A DNA stretch of 54,249 nucleotides from assembly GCA_904397845.1 (NCBI GenBank), contig CAJFOX010000023.1:1-54249 (forward strand). Direction: 5' to 3'. Shown one piece after another: positions 16,434-26,393 of the stretch. The position numbers were made by a program, and so were the translations under genes. The stretch is from an uncultured Oscillospiraceae bacterium. Lineage in GTDB: Bacteria; Bacillota; Clostridia; Oscillospirales; Ruminococcaceae. Below the pieces are notes generated by a model, which was not told the origin of the DNA, made no database searches, and saw nothing but the letters and a program-made list of their open reading frames with translations. The first letter of the stretch is position 1. The number at the start of each line of letters is the position of its first letter.

Positions 16434-17549
16434 TTATCGGTCGAAAATCTTGCGGATTACTTCAAACTCATCGATTTCCTGCTTTTCCTCTTCATCGCTA
16501 ATCCCCAGGCTCTCTAAAATTGCGGAAGCCGGATCTTTTTCCGCAGGCTTTTCCTCCTGTTTTTTCTCTTCCTGTCCAAAAGTCTCTTCCGACTCAAAAT
16601 TGGTGGCGATAACCGTAACCTGCATCTCATCGTTAAAGGACGGATCAAGCGCCGCGCCCCAGATAATATTCGCATCTGGATGCGCCACATCCCGCACCAT
16701 ACTGGAAGCCAAATCCACATCTTCCAAGCTGATATCCGGCGATGCAATGATGTTGATAATTACGCCCTTTGCCCCGTTGATAGAGGTTTCCAAAAGCGGG
16801 CTGGAAATCGCCGCGGCAGCAGCATCGGCCGCCTTGTCCTTGCCGGAAGCGCGGCCGACACCCATATGGGCTTGTCCCGCATCCTTCATAACAGCCGTTA
16901 CATCTGCAAAGTCCAGGTTGATCAAGCCGGGAATATTGATTAAATCGGAAATGCTCTGTACACCGTGGCGCAAAACATCGTCTGCCACTTCAAATGCATT
17001 AACCAACGTAATTTTTGTATCAGATAAGTATTTGAGCTTTTCATTGGGAACGACCACCAAAGCATCTACATGCTCCCGCAAAGCCAGAATCCCCATTTCG
17101 GCCTGCTCCATCCGTTTGCGGCCTTCAAAAGCAAAAGGCTTCGTCACAATGCCGACAGTAAGGATCCCCAACTCCTTGGCGATCTGCGCGACAACCGGTG
17201 CTGCACCAGTGCCGGTACCACCGCCCATACCCGCCGCGACAAACAGCATGTCCGTTCCTTTCAAAGCCGAGGCGATCTCCTCCCGGCTTTCCTCAGCTGC
17301 CTTCTGACCGATCTCTGGATGGCCACCGGCGCCTTTCCCTCGGGTGGATTTGACACCAATCTGAATCTTCTGCGCCGCATTCGAGGAGGAAAGAACCTGG
17401 CTGTCCGTATTCACTGAGATGAACTCTACGCTTTGCATACCGGAAGCAATCATCCGGTTGACCGCGTTGCCGCCGCCGCCGCCGACACCGACTACCTTGA
17501 TGGCAACGCCTTTATCGACGTAGTTATCAATTTCAAAATTCATGAGCAT
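16434..17549 (-). CDS. ftsZ: Cell division protein FtsZ
   Basis: Tubulin-like GTPase that forms the division ring at midcell. The 371-residue protein has [13 protein letters not shown] at the N-terminus, the tubulin signature [10 protein letters not shown] near residue 108, and the T7 loop region [11 protein letters not shown]. After about residue 320 comes a charged linker and a C-terminal peptide [12 protein letters not shown] that would bind membrane tethers. The ATG at 17549 is best spaced from AGGAGG (a second ATG lies at 17543). It is the last dcw gene and has its own promoter at 17658-17686. ftsA, the usual neighbour and tether gene, is absent here. Confidence 0.97.
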   Translation of the reverse strand: MLMNFEIDNYVDKGVAIKVVGVGGGGGNAVNRMIASGMQSVEFISVNTDSQVLSSSNAAQKIQIGVKSTRGKGAGGHPEIGQKAAEESREEIASALKGTDMLFVAAGMGGGTGTGAAPVVAQIAKELGILTVGIVTKPFAFEGRKRMEQAEMGILALREHVDALVVVPNEKLKYLSDTKITLVNAFEVADDVLRHGVQSISDLINIPGLINLDFADVTAVMKDAGQAHMGVGRASGKDKAADAAAAAISSPLLETSINGAKGVIINIIASPDISLEDVDLASSMVRDVAHPDANIIWGAALDPSFNDEMQVTVIATNFESEETFGQEEKKQEEKPAEKDPASAILESLGISDEEEKQEIDEFEVIRKIFDR

Positions 17550-17657
17550 TTTCGTTTCCTCCTAAATTTTCTTTTTATCCCCAAGCAGGAGCTCACACAA
17601 CCGGCCAAACCCCGCATCTCGTTGTCTATTCAAAATAATGTCCTGACTTCTCATTTT

Positions 17658-17686
17658 AATGTACCATTTTTTTGGTTCCAGTTCAA
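17658..17686 (-). promoter_or_regulatory. Promoter of ftsZ
   Basis: TTGAAC (17681-17686), a 17-base spacer and TACATT (17658-17663) on the minus strand, in the 202-base gap between ftsQ and ftsZ. It would allow ftsZ expression independent of the mraZ promoter about 13 kb upstream. Confidence 0.65.
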
Positions 17687-17751
17687 TAGCGAATCGCCGG
17701 ATTCTGTTGATTTTTTCACACTTTTTGCGGGAAAATCCAACAAAACCCTCC

Positions 17752-18708
17752 CTATTCTTCCGAAAGAGAAAGTCCATTATCTTCAGTCAGGCTGTCGTCG
17801 GCACCACTATCGCTGGTGGACTCATCCATGCTGAAAGAAGCATCTGAATCCTGGCCGCCGTAATCCGGCAGGGTCACGCTGCCGGACGGCCGGGTCCATA
17901 CCTCGCCTTCATAGGAAGCATCGATAATCCCTCGAAAACTGGTGAGCAGATCTTGTGTTTCAATCACCTTTAAAATCAATTCCATTTTGTATTCCAGGTT
18001 ACTGTCAGTGCCCAAAACAATTTCGAAGATATCCTGATAGTACAGCTTTAAATCGTACGGATCGGAAAGATCAATGATATTAAAATAGGAAAATCCGGTA
18101 TTTTCTGCCGCCTCCATCACCAGCCGCATCCGCTTTACGTTTTCAGAATCTGTTTCATCCAGATAACTGCCCTGTGCCGGCGTCTCTTCGGAAAAGCCTA
18201 TGACAATTGGCATTTCTTCCGGCAAAACAGGCGTATTGCATTCCAACACCCGGCCTTCTTCGCTGATTAGCGTATACCCTGCCCCAGCGTCTATGGCGCC
18301 GATTGGAGTTGCTTCGGTAATTTCCAAAACAATTGTATCCGGTAGTTTTCTCCGGATCTTCACTTTTGAGATATAGCTGTATTCTTCTACCAGCTTATCC
18401 CCAATCTGCTGATCCTTGAGCCGGAACATATTTTCCTCTAACAGGATCCCGGAGGAAAGGATAATGGACCGGTCGTCATAATGCTCATTTCCAGTGACCG
18501 TAATATTTTTGATTTTAAAAAAAACGGTAGTGGTCAAAACAATTGTTGTAGTAACCATAAAAACCAAAATCAGCAGATACCAAAGGATGTTGTTGCCTCT
18601 GCGGCGGCGACGGTGTTTTCGCTGTGCCGGAGCCGCACCCATACCGCCATGCGGATGAGATCGCATGCCGCTGCGCATTTCTCTCCTTTTCTTTTGTCCT
18701 CTGCTCAT
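17752..18708 (-). CDS. ftsQ: Cell division protein FtsQ/DivIB
   Basis: Bitopic membrane protein of the FtsQ-FtsL-FtsB divisome complex. The 318-residue product has a long basic cytoplasmic tail (RKHRRRRRG), one transmembrane helix (ILWYLLILVFMVTTTIVLTT), then a POTRA domain starting FFKIKNITVTGNEHYD and the beta domain (KIRRKLPDTIVLEITEATP). The last 40 or so residues are Ser/Asp/Glu rich and look disordered. The ATG at 18708 follows AAGGCGGG; a GTG at 18747 would overlap murA and has no ribosome site. It lies 16 bases after murA. Confidence 0.9.
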   Translation of the reverse strand: MSRGQKKRREMRSGMRSHPHGGMGAAPAQRKHRRRRRGNNILWYLLILVFMVTTTIVLTTTVFFKIKNITVTGNEHYDDRSIILSSGILLEENMFRLKDQQIGDKLVEEYSYISKVKIRRKLPDTIVLEITEATPIGAIDAGAGYTLISEEGRVLECNTPVLPEEMPIVIGFSEETPAQGSYLDETDSENVKRMRLVMEAAENTGFSYFNIIDLSDPYDLKLYYQDIFEIVLGTDSNLEYKMELILKVIETQDLLTSFRGIIDASYEGEVWTRPSGSVTLPDYGGQDSDASFSMDESTSDSGADDSLTEDNGLSLSEE

Positions 18709-18724
18709 TTTTGTTTCCCGCCTT

Positions 18725-19978
18725 TTATTTTTTCCAAATTTCGGCACCCAGTGCCGTCAGGTTTTCGCAAAAATGCTCATATCCCCGCTCGATCCACTCG
18801 ATCCCCTCAATACGACTGATCCCCTGAGCCGCCAGCGCCGCCAGTACCAGCCCCGCGCCGCCCCGCAAATCCTCAGCGCAAACATCCGCTCCATGCAAAG
18901 GGCTGCCGCCTTCCACTACGGCGACCTTCCCTTCCTGTCGGATTGACGCGCCCATCCGCTGCAGGCACGGTACACTGCTATATCGATTTTCAAAAATATT
19001 TTCTACAAAAATGCTGGTGCCCTGGGCCGCCGCAGCCAGTGATAAAAATAGCGGTAGGCCGTCGGTCGGGAATCCCGGATACGGCATGGTTCTGACCTGT
19101 GGCAGCGCCTGGAGACGGGGCGGTGCTTTTAAACAGCAGCAATTTTTTTCCCAGAAAACCTCATTGCCAGACTTTTGCAGCATCGCCAGCATAGACATTA
19201 GGTTTTCTGGTTCTATGCCGGAAACAGCAATTTCGCCTCCGGTTATCGCTGCCGCGGCCAGATAGGTAGCGGCGGCAATCCGATCCCCGATGACGGTATG
19301 CTCACACCCATGCAGCGCACGAACCCCCTCGATCTCAATGGTGTTTTCCCCTGCGCCGTATATTTTTGCACCGCACCGGGTCAAAAAATCTGCCAAATCT
19401 ACAATTTCCGGTTCACAGGCACAGTTCATCAGCGTCGTCTTTCCCTTTGCAAGCACTGCTGCCATCATCAGATTTTCAGTTGCGCCTACGCTGGGAAAGG
19501 ATAAAACAATCCGGGCCCCTTGCAGGCCCTCTGGCGCATGGCACAGCAAATGCTGTTCCTCCTCTTGCACGACTGCGCCCATCTGCCTTAGGCCATCCAA
19601 ATGCAGGTCAATTGGGCGCGGACCCAACCGGCAGCCTCCTGGATAAGCAATTTTCGCCCGCCCGCAACGAGCCAGCAACGGGCCTAAAAAGACGATAGAG
19701 GATCTCATTTTTCCAGTCAGTACGCTGGAAAGCTCCAGATGGGACAGCACACTGGAATCCACAAAAATACTGCCCTGCCTCCACTCCGCGCTGCAGCCCA
19801 GCGTTCGGAGAATCCGGATGGTCAACGCCGTATCGGAAAGAGCCGGGCAATTATGTATTACGCAGCGGCCTGCGGTAAGCACCGTTGCCGCCAGGATTGG
19901 CAGCACACTGTTTTTTGCGCCTTGAACGCGAATTTTCCCCTCCAAGCGCCGGCCGCCCACTATCTCATATCTATCCAT
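18725..19978 (-). CDS. murA: UDP-N-acetylglucosamine 1-carboxyvinyltransferase
   Basis: First committed step of peptidoglycan synthesis: moves enolpyruvate from phosphoenolpyruvate to UDP-GlcNAc in the cytoplasm. The 417-residue protein has the family start GKIRVQGAKNSVLPILAA with Lys22, and the active-site cysteine in YPGGCRLGPRPIDLH (Cys116), the residue attacked by fosfomycin. The C-terminal half has PGFPTD and the ENIFENR motif. Bacteria of this group often carry two murA copies; this is the one inside the dcw cluster, between murG and ftsQ. The ATG at 19978 has AAGGAAGGG upstream. Confidence 0.96.
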   Translation of the reverse strand: MDRYEIVGGRRLEGKIRVQGAKNSVLPILAATVLTAGRCVIHNCPALSDTALTIRILRTLGCSAEWRQGSIFVDSSVLSHLELSSVLTGKMRSSIVFLGPLLARCGRAKIAYPGGCRLGPRPIDLHLDGLRQMGAVVQEEEQHLLCHAPEGLQGARIVLSFPSVGATENLMMAAVLAKGKTTLMNCACEPEIVDLADFLTRCGAKIYGAGENTIEIEGVRALHGCEHTVIGDRIAAATYLAAAAITGGEIAVSGIEPENLMSMLAMLQKSGNEVFWEKNCCCLKAPPRLQALPQVRTMPYPGFPTDGLPLFLSLAAAAQGTSIFVENIFENRYSSVPCLQRMGASIRQEGKVAVVEGGSPLHGADVCAEDLRGGAGLVLAALAAQGISRIEGIEWIERGYEHFCENLTALGAEIWKK

Positions 19979-20069
19979 AAACGCCCTTCCTTTCTGATGA
20001 AATATCCGTTGGAACGGTTCATTTCATCATATGCGCCCAGGCATTTTCGGTGAAAGGCGATGGCATATC

Positions 20070-21197
20070 TTAGTTTTTGGAAAAAAGTTTTTCTATCTGC
20101 TGGTAAATCCGTTCATTTGCATCGGTGATGGCAAGGCCCGCCGCATTTTTCCCCAGAAGGCGCAGCCGTTCGGGCTCGGCACAGAGCCGGTCAAATTCGG
20201 TGCAGAGCCGCTGTCCCGTAAGATCCTTTTCCTCAATGATTACAGCGGCGTTTTTGCGCACCAGCGTCATGGCGTTGTGATACTGATGGTTTTCCGCCAC
20301 ATTGGGAGAAGGAATCAGGATCGACGCTTTGCCTGACGCCTCCAGCTCGCTGATCGTACTGGCGCCGGATCTCCCGATCACCAGGTCTGCTGCCGCAAAA
20401 CATTCAGGCATATCGTAAATATATTCCCTGATATCCAAATTTTTATTTGTCTTACTGTTTGAAACTCCTTTTTCCCGCAAAAGTTTTGGAAAAAGTTCCG
20501 TACCATATGCGCCTGTGGCATGGATATGAAAAATATCCGGGTTATTTTTGTTGTGGGCAATCAGTTCCGCCATCGCTTCATTGACTCGCCGTGCACCTAA
20601 GCTGCCGCCAAAGGACAGTACGCATATTTTCCCATCCAGGCCCATTTTTTTCCGTATCGCCTGCCGGTCGGCGGTAAAAAAGGCTTCCCTCACCGGGTTT
20701 CCGGTTACAACGCAGCGGGCGTTTGGGCTCAGATACTTCTTCGCCTCCGGCACAGCCAGCATCACACAGTCCACGTATTTGCTCAACAGCTTGGTTGTCA
20801 CGCCAGGGAAAGCGTTTTGCTCGTGAGTTAAAGTGGGGATTCCCATCTTGGCCGCCTGACGCACCAAAGGGCCGCTGACATAGCCGCCAGTCCCCATTAC
20901 TACATCCGGGCGAAACTCCCGCAGAATCTGGCGGGAACGCCGGCCTGATGTGGTGAGATAAACTACCGCCATCACATTATTCTTAATGTTATGCCAGCTA
21001 AACTGCCGCTGAAAGCCCTTTACCTTAATAGGGGCGAAATCAAATCCGGCTTTGGGCACCAGTTTGGCCTCCATCCCCAAGGGGCTTCCAGCAAACAGGA
21101 TTTGTGTGTCTGGTCGCTGCTTTTTCAAATAGCCGGCCACAGCCAGCGCCGGGTTAATATGTCCCCCCGTCCCGCCGCAGACAAACAAAACCCGCAT
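20070..21197 (-). CDS. murG: UDP-GlcNAc--lipid I GlcNAc transferase MurG
   Basis: Membrane-associated GT-B glycosyltransferase that converts lipid I to lipid II. The 375-residue protein opens MRVLFVCGGTGGHINPALAV, the GGTGGH donor loop, has VMGTGGYVSGP, and the second glycine-rich loop FGGSLGARRVNEAM, followed by GRSGASTISELEA and PNVAENHQYHNA in the UDP-GlcNAc site. The ATG at 21197 sits 9 bases after AAGGAGG; the ORF runs much further upstream into ftsW but without use. It follows ftsW by 14 bases. Confidence 0.96.
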   Translation of the reverse strand: MRVLFVCGGTGGHINPALAVAGYLKKQRPDTQILFAGSPLGMEAKLVPKAGFDFAPIKVKGFQRQFSWHNIKNNVMAVVYLTTSGRRSRQILREFRPDVVMGTGGYVSGPLVRQAAKMGIPTLTHEQNAFPGVTTKLLSKYVDCVMLAVPEAKKYLSPNARCVVTGNPVREAFFTADRQAIRKKMGLDGKICVLSFGGSLGARRVNEAMAELIAHNKNNPDIFHIHATGAYGTELFPKLLREKGVSNSKTNKNLDIREYIYDMPECFAAADLVIGRSGASTISELEASGKASILIPSPNVAENHQYHNAMTLVRKNAAVIIEEKDLTGQRLCTEFDRLCAEPERLRLLGKNAAGLAITDANERIYQQIEKLFSKN

Positions 21198-21211
21198 CAA
21201 GCTCATCCTCC

Positions 21212-22360
21212 TTATTGTTTCTCCAGCGCCGCACGCCGGGAAACAGATAAAATGACCCCCATTTGCGCCAACAGCATCATCAAAGCAGTACCGCCGTACG
21301 AAAAAAACGGCAAGCTGATTCCGGTATTGGGGATGGTATTGGTGACAACAGCAATATTCAAAAGCGCCTGCAGGCCAACCTGAGTGGTCAGCCCTACCGC
21401 CAGCATTGTACCGAATTTGTCCTGCGCCCGGATGGCGATAACGTAGCCGCGCCATACCAAAAGAGCAAACAGAATGACAATAATAGACGCTCCTACCAGT
21501 CCCAATTCTTCGCAGACAACGGAGAAAACAAAATCATTCTGCGGTTCAGGAATATAGAGATATTTCTGCCTGGAATTTCCAAGTCCTAATCCCATCACGC
21601 CGCCGGAACCGATGGCCAGAAGCGATTGAATCGTCTGAAAGCCCAGGCCCTGCGGGTCGGCAAACGGATCCAGCCAATATTCCAAACGGGCCTGCGCATA
21701 CTGAATGACGCCAGGGATCATAACCACCACCACGATGCCCGCGGCCAGCACGCCTACGCCCAACACAAACCACTTTAGGTCAACACCGCCTACGAACATC
21801 ATGACAATGCCAATAGTGGCAATGAGGATTGTGCCGGACAAGTGAGGCTCCAGCATCATCAAGCCGGAAATCACCCCTAATACGATCAGAAACGGCGCAA
21901 TGCCGTAGCGGAACGTTTTCATCTTTTCCCCATACATGGTGACCATTTTTGCAAACATGACCACAACTGCAAATTTTGCAATTTCAGAAGGTTGGAACGT
22001 AGTCAAATTCCCAATGGGGATCCACCGGTTTACGTTTGCGATTTCGGGCATAAACAGCACAACAATCAGCAGCACAACGGCAACACCCATGACCGGAAGG
22101 GCCAATTTCTGCCAATACCGGTAGTCAAAATTAGAAGCCACAATCATGGCGACAATTCCCGCCACAGCAAAAATCATCTGCTTTTTGATATAGTAAAAAC
22201 TGTCATTGTCATGGTAATAAGCGTAAGCATAACTGGCAGAGAAAAGCATGATTAAGCCAAATGTCAGCAGAAGAAGAACCAACACCAAAAAAGTAACGTC
22301 TACATTTCCTCTGCCCGACGGACGTGTTTTTTCCCCTTGTGCGTTCTGTTTTTGAGCCAT
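21212..22360 (-). CDS. ftsW: SEDS family lipid II polymerase FtsW/SpoVE
   Basis: Integral membrane peptidoglycan glycosyltransferase of the SEDS family, 382 residues with about ten transmembrane helices. Recognisable segments are GLIMLFSASYAYA, NRWIPIGNLTTFQPSEIAK, LGLGNSRQKYLYIPEPQNDFVFSVV (in two halves: GLGNSRQKYLYIPEP and NDFVFSVVCEELG), and TGISLPFFSYGGTALM. Position between mraY and murG in the dcw cluster supports FtsW (or the sporulation copy SpoVE; the two are not separable from this sequence alone). The cognate class B PBP is the pbp gene at 26394-28613. Confidence 0.93.
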   Translation of the reverse strand: MAQKQNAQGEKTRPSGRGNVDVTFLVLVLLLLTFGLIMLFSASYAYAYYHDNDSFYYIKKQMIFAVAGIVAMIVASNFDYRYWQKLALPVMGVAVVLLIVVLFMPEIANVNRWIPIGNLTTFQPSEIAKFAVVVMFAKMVTMYGEKMKTFRYGIAPFLIVLGVISGLMMLEPHLSGTILIATIGIVMMFVGGVDLKWFVLGVGVLAAGIVVVVMIPGVIQYAQARLEYWLDPFADPQGLGFQTIQSLLAIGSGGVMGLGLGNSRQKYLYIPEPQNDFVFSVVCEELGLVGASIIVILFALLVWRGYVIAIRAQDKFGTMLAVGLTTQVGLQALLNIAVVTNTIPNTGISLPFFSYGGTALMMLLAQMGVILSVSRRAALEKQ

Positions 22361-22392
22361 CCAAGCTTCCCTCTTTCCAGATCAAAATTCCC

Positions 22393-23403
22393 TTATAAAG
22401 ACGCGACCCACCAAACTGCCAGCGCACAGCCGACAGCTGTTATCAAAGAAAATACGCTTACAATTTTCACTTCGCCCCAGCCGCTCATTTCAAAATGATG
22501 GTGAATAGGGCTCATTTTAAATATCCGTTTACCGGTAAGCTTAAAAGAAGCGACCTGCAGCATGACCGAAAGGGTCTCGATCAGGTAAATAATTCCGATC
22601 ATGGCAATTAAAAAAGGCAGTCCCAGACCAAAACCCATGGCAACCACCAGCCCGCCTAAAAACATAGAGCCGGTATCGCCCATGAACACCTTTGCCGGGT
22701 GAAAATTCCAAACCAGAAAGCCCAGCATTGCGCCGGCTACTGCTACCGCAAGAAGCTGCATTTCGTAAATCGATAGCAGCGCTGCGATGATCATAAATCC
22801 CAAAGCGGCCACAAAGGTCACCGAACCTGCCAGCCCGTCAATGCCGTCAGTCAGATTCACCGCGTTGACTGTCCCCACAATGAGGATAAACAGCGCAACC
22901 GGATAATAAAACAGGCCCAGGTCCAGGCTGCCGATAAATGGAATTCTCAATACAGTGGAAGTATCCCCAGCCAGATAAAGAATAACCAGATAAATAGCGG
23001 CAATTAAAATCTGCATCACCATTTTTTGCCCGGCGGTAAGCCCCAAATTCCGCTTTTTCACCACTTTAATGTAGTCGTCTACAAAGCCTAAAAAAGCAAA
23101 TGCCATTGCCATCACCATCCCGGCAAACAGCCGGGCGCCGAAAATCGGGGAGATCTCGCTTTCACCTCCGCCGACGCTCATATAAACCAGATATCCTATG
23201 GTAACCGCCACCAGCACTCCGGCAATAAACAAAAAGCCGCCCATCGTAGGAGTTCCCTGCTTGTTTTTATGCCACACCGGCCCAATATCCAGAATGGTCT
23301 GGCCGTATTTGACTTTTCGCAGCAGGGGAATCAGCCAAAACCCCATTAAGGAAGTAATGCCAAACGCCAATAATGCTGTCATCAGAATGATAAACGTCCT
23401 CAT
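22393..23403 (-). CDS. mraY: Phospho-N-acetylmuramoyl-pentapeptide-transferase
   Basis: Polytopic membrane enzyme that moves phospho-MurNAc-pentapeptide to undecaprenyl phosphate to form lipid I. The 336-residue protein has ten predicted helices and the family motifs GTPTMGG, FLGFVDDYIKV (catalytic aspartates), NAVNLTDGIDGLAGS, NFHPAKVFMGDTGSM and SPIHHHFE. The ATG at 23403 follows ATAGGGGCG. It is placed between murF and ftsW; in many bacteria murD would come next, but it is absent here. Confidence 0.97.
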   Translation of the reverse strand: MRTFIILMTALLAFGITSLMGFWLIPLLRKVKYGQTILDIGPVWHKNKQGTPTMGGFLFIAGVLVAVTIGYLVYMSVGGGESEISPIFGARLFAGMVMAMAFAFLGFVDDYIKVVKKRNLGLTAGQKMVMQILIAAIYLVILYLAGDTSTVLRIPFIGSLDLGLFYYPVALFILIVGTVNAVNLTDGIDGLAGSVTFVAALGFMIIAALLSIYEMQLLAVAVAGAMLGFLVWNFHPAKVFMGDTGSMFLGGLVVAMGFGLGLPFLIAMIGIIYLIETLSVMLQVASFKLTGKRIFKMSPIHHHFEMSGWGEVKIVSVFSLITAVGCALAVWWVASL

Positions 23404-23465
23404 AATACGCCCCTATCCGCCGCCCCGCCGCAGCATGTTGTCGTTGACTACGGGATTCAGGCTTC

Positions 23466-24824
23466 TTAAGCCTGCTGATAAATTGCTTCTACCAGAGTTT
23501 CCAGCGCCATTCCGTGGCTGCCTTTCACCCAAAGGATATCCCCTTTTTGTATGTTAGAAAGCACATGGCTGGTCAGCCCCTGTTTTTCCGAGAACCAAGC
23601 CGTGTCCGGCACACCTGCTTTTTTTGCTTCTTCCACAATCAGCCGTGCCATCTCTCCATAAGCATAAACCGCATCCAGATGTAAGCTCCCCGCCAGTTCT
23701 CCGACCATCCGATGCGCCTGCTGTGACAAATAGCCCAATTCCAGCATGTCGGCCAGTACGGCAATCCGTCGGCCAGCGCAAGGCATCCCCGCCAGCGTAA
23801 CCAGCGCTGCCTTCATCGATTCCGGCCCTGCGTTATAACAATCCTCTACAACGGTAAAACCGTGAAAGGGCGTAATCTTTTGCCGCCAACCGGTCACCTG
23901 GTATTTGTCCAGCGCTGCAGCAGCCTCTTTCGGTTCCATCCCAAGACATACACCCACGCCAAATGCCGCCAGCGCGTTGAGCACATTATGTTGTCCCATG
24001 CAGGGGATATGCGCCGGATATTTCTCTCCCTGATAGCAGATGGTAAAGGTGGTGCTTCCCATCAGGACAATCAGATCCTTTGCCGTAATCTGGCAATCCT
24101 TATTTTCGATGCCATAAAATATCACTTTGAGATCCGGATTTTCGTATCCCCACAACAAAGGATCATCCCCGTTGAGCAACAGGGGCGATCCTTCCCGCAG
24201 GCCCTGGACAATTTCCAGCTTGGCGCGGCGGATGTTCTGCTGGCTGCCCAGCTTCTCCATATGGGAAACGCCAATATTGGTGATCACGCCGATCTGCGGC
24301 AGCAGCGTGGTAGCCAGTTCCTCAATTTCCCCCAATGCGGTCATGCCCATCTCGATCACCGCCGCCTGATGCGCCGGCGTCAGCTCCAGCAGGGTTTGCG
24401 GCATACCGATGTTGTTGTTCAGGTTGTCTTTTGTCGTCAGCGTATGGTATTTCTGCCGTACCACTGCCGCAATCATCTCACGGGTTGTTGTCTTTCCTAC
24501 GCTGCCGGTAACGCCCACCGCAATCGGGTCGATTTTGATCCGGTGAAGCCGGGCCAATGCGCGAAGGGCTCGCTCGGTATTGCCTACATATAAAGTCTTT
24601 TCCGCGGGTTCTGCTCCTTTTTTGTGAGCCACCGCTGCCACCGCGCCTTTTTCCAGCGCTTCTTCGATAAAGCGGTGCCCATCGAAAAACTCCCCCTCCA
24701 AAGCAATAAATAAACATCCTGGCACGATCTTTCTGGAGTCGGTTACAATTTCGTTCACCGTGCCAAACAGTTTTTTATCCGCACAGATCCATTCACTGAT
24801 CTCGCTTAAGGAATAGCCGCTCAA
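23466..24824 (-). CDS. murF: UDP-MurNAc-tripeptide--D-alanyl-D-alanine ligase
   Basis: Adds D-Ala-D-Ala (the product of ddl at 2519-3574) to the UDP-MurNAc-tripeptide. The 452-residue Mur ligase has the N-terminal substrate domain (TDSRKIVPGCLFIALEGEFFDGH, given in parts), the ATP loop GVTGSVGKTTTREM, the central IEMGMTALGEI, and the C-terminal DCYNAGPESMKAAL typical of MurF. The start is a TTG at 24824 behind GAGGGAG. It lies 9 bases after murE. Confidence 0.96.
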   Translation of the reverse strand: MSGYSLSEISEWICADKKLFGTVNEIVTDSRKIVPGCLFIALEGEFFDGHRFIEEALEKGAVAAVAHKKGAEPAEKTLYVGNTERALRALARLHRIKIDPIAVGVTGSVGKTTTREMIAAVVRQKYHTLTTKDNLNNNIGMPQTLLELTPAHQAAVIEMGMTALGEIEELATTLLPQIGVITNIGVSHMEKLGSQQNIRRAKLEIVQGLREGSPLLLNGDDPLLWGYENPDLKVIFYGIENKDCQITAKDLIVLMGSTTFTICYQGEKYPAHIPCMGQHNVLNALAAFGVGVCLGMEPKEAAAALDKYQVTGWRQKITPFHGFTVVEDCYNAGPESMKAALVTLAGMPCAGRRIAVLADMLELGYLSQQAHRMVGELAGSLHLDAVYAYGEMARLIVEEAKKAGVPDTAWFSEKQGLTSHVLSNIQKGDILWVKGSHGMALETLVEAIYQQA

Positions 24825-24833
24825 AAAACTCCC

Positions 24834-26282
24834 TCACTTCCTTTTTTCTCTCTGCTCAGCCAAGAGTCGCGCCACAACTTCCCGCTCATCAAAATGGATG
24901 GTGCCGTAATTTAACACCTGGTAGTCCTCATGTCCTTTCCCTGCCAGCACCAGCACGTCGCCAGGCTGGGCGTGGGACAGCCCCCATTCGATAGCGGTAT
25001 AACGATCCGGGATCACCTCGTAAGGCACCGTCGTCCCTGCAAAACCGGGCAGCGCCTGCTCAATAATCTTAACTGGATCTTCCCGGCGGGGATTATCTGA
25101 AGTTAGAATGATATAATCCGCGTACTTTGCCACTGCTTCGGCCATATGAACCCGTTTGGATGGATCCCTCTCCCCGGGACATCCAAACAGCACCATCAAG
25201 CGGTTTTTGACAAATGGCTTTAAGGCGGGTAACACTTTTTCCAATCCGTCCGGCGTATGAGCATAATCCCGTATTACTGTAAAATCAGTGTCGGTGTGGA
25301 GTACTTCCGTCCGGCCCGGTATCCCCGGACAGCTGGATAATCCATCGCAGACCTGCTGCATATCCAGTCCCAGCAGCAGCGCTGTCACGCCGGCCGCCAT
25401 CGCGTTAGCCACCGAAAATTCGCCCGGCATGGAAAAACTCACCCGGCCAATTTGCGCGTTTCCCACAATGGTAAACCGGTTGCGATCCACCGAAGGGCGC
25501 ATATCTTTTGCCGTAAAATCAGCCGCATCGGAATGGATAGAGAAGGTTGTCACAGGGCAGGGAATCTCCTTCACCAGCCTGCGACCATAATCGTCATCTA
25601 TGTTGATTACCGCCGCGTCAGAAAGATCAAATAGTTTCTTTTTCGCCTGATAATAAGCCTCCATGGTACCGTGATAATCCAGATGATCCTGAGTCAGATT
25701 CGTAAAGGCCCCCACTGCAAACCGGCATCCAGCCAGCCTTTTTTGATCCAGCGCATGGGATGAGGTTTCCATCACCACATATTCGCACCCAGCCTCGGCC
25801 ATGCGCATAAACAGCACATGCAGCTCGCCAGGATCCGGTGTGGTATTCTTCGCTGGCAGGACCATATCTCCAATCTCATTATGAATGGTTCCGATCAGTC
25901 CCACTTTTTTTCCGGCCGATTCCAGTATATGCTTAATCAAATAAGTACAGGTGGTTTTTCCATTGGTACCAGTAATCCCGATCAGCTTCATTTTTTTTGC
26001 AGGATTCCCATAAAAATTGCCGCACAAAACACCATATGCTTCCCGGCTATCTTCTACCAAAAGTTGGTGATCCAGCCCCAAGTCCTTTTCACATACCACT
26101 GCGGCGGCGCCTTCTTCCAATGCCTGCCCGGCTACAGAATGCCCGTCGAACCGGGCGCCGGAGATACAAACAAACAGGCATCCCGGCATGATTTGCCTGG
26201 AATCACTGGTCACCTGACTGATCTCCAAATTTTCTATTTCGCCTGTAAACGGAATATTTTTCATCAGGTCAAAAAGCTTCAA
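24834..26282 (-). CDS. murE: UDP-MurNAc-dipeptide--meso-diaminopimelate ligase
   Basis: Adds the third amino acid to the stem peptide. The 482-residue Mur ligase has VTSDSRQIMPGCLFV at the N-terminus, the ATP loop GITGTNGKTTCTYL, and the C-terminal motif TSDNPRREDP. The DNPR form selects meso-diaminopimelate, while lysine-adding enzymes differ at this site, so this cell wall is probably DAP-type. The start is a TTG at 26282, 8 bases after AAAGGGGGT; the ORF reaches further (26342) but without a ribosome site. It follows the PBP gene. Confidence 0.95.
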   Translation of the reverse strand: MKLFDLMKNIPFTGEIENLEISQVTSDSRQIMPGCLFVCISGARFDGHSVAGQALEEGAAAVVCEKDLGLDHQLLVEDSREAYGVLCGNFYGNPAKKMKLIGITGTNGKTTCTYLIKHILESAGKKVGLIGTIHNEIGDMVLPAKNTTPDPGELHVLFMRMAEAGCEYVVMETSSHALDQKRLAGCRFAVGAFTNLTQDHLDYHGTMEAYYQAKKKLFDLSDAAVINIDDDYGRRLVKEIPCPVTTFSIHSDAADFTAKDMRPSVDRNRFTIVGNAQIGRVSFSMPGEFSVANAMAAGVTALLLGLDMQQVCDGLSSCPGIPGRTEVLHTDTDFTVIRDYAHTPDGLEKVLPALKPFVKNRLMVLFGCPGERDPSKRVHMAEAVAKYADYIILTSDNPRREDPVKIIEQALPGFAGTTVPYEVIPDRYTAIEWGLSHAQPGDVLVLAGKGHEDYQVLNYGTIHFDEREVVARLLAEQREKRK

Positions 26283-26393
26283 GCTGTTTACCCCCTTTAT
26301 GCGATGGGGAATGCGTATTTTTCTGTCTGCATTCTGCCGCACATGCTATTGTATCATACTCGCGCTCCGAAACATGGCAGAACCAGTCGTATT

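Noticed and set aside
18709-18747. A GTG start for ftsQ overlapping murA
   Set aside because: No ribosome site before it, while the ATG at 18708 has AAGGCGGG.
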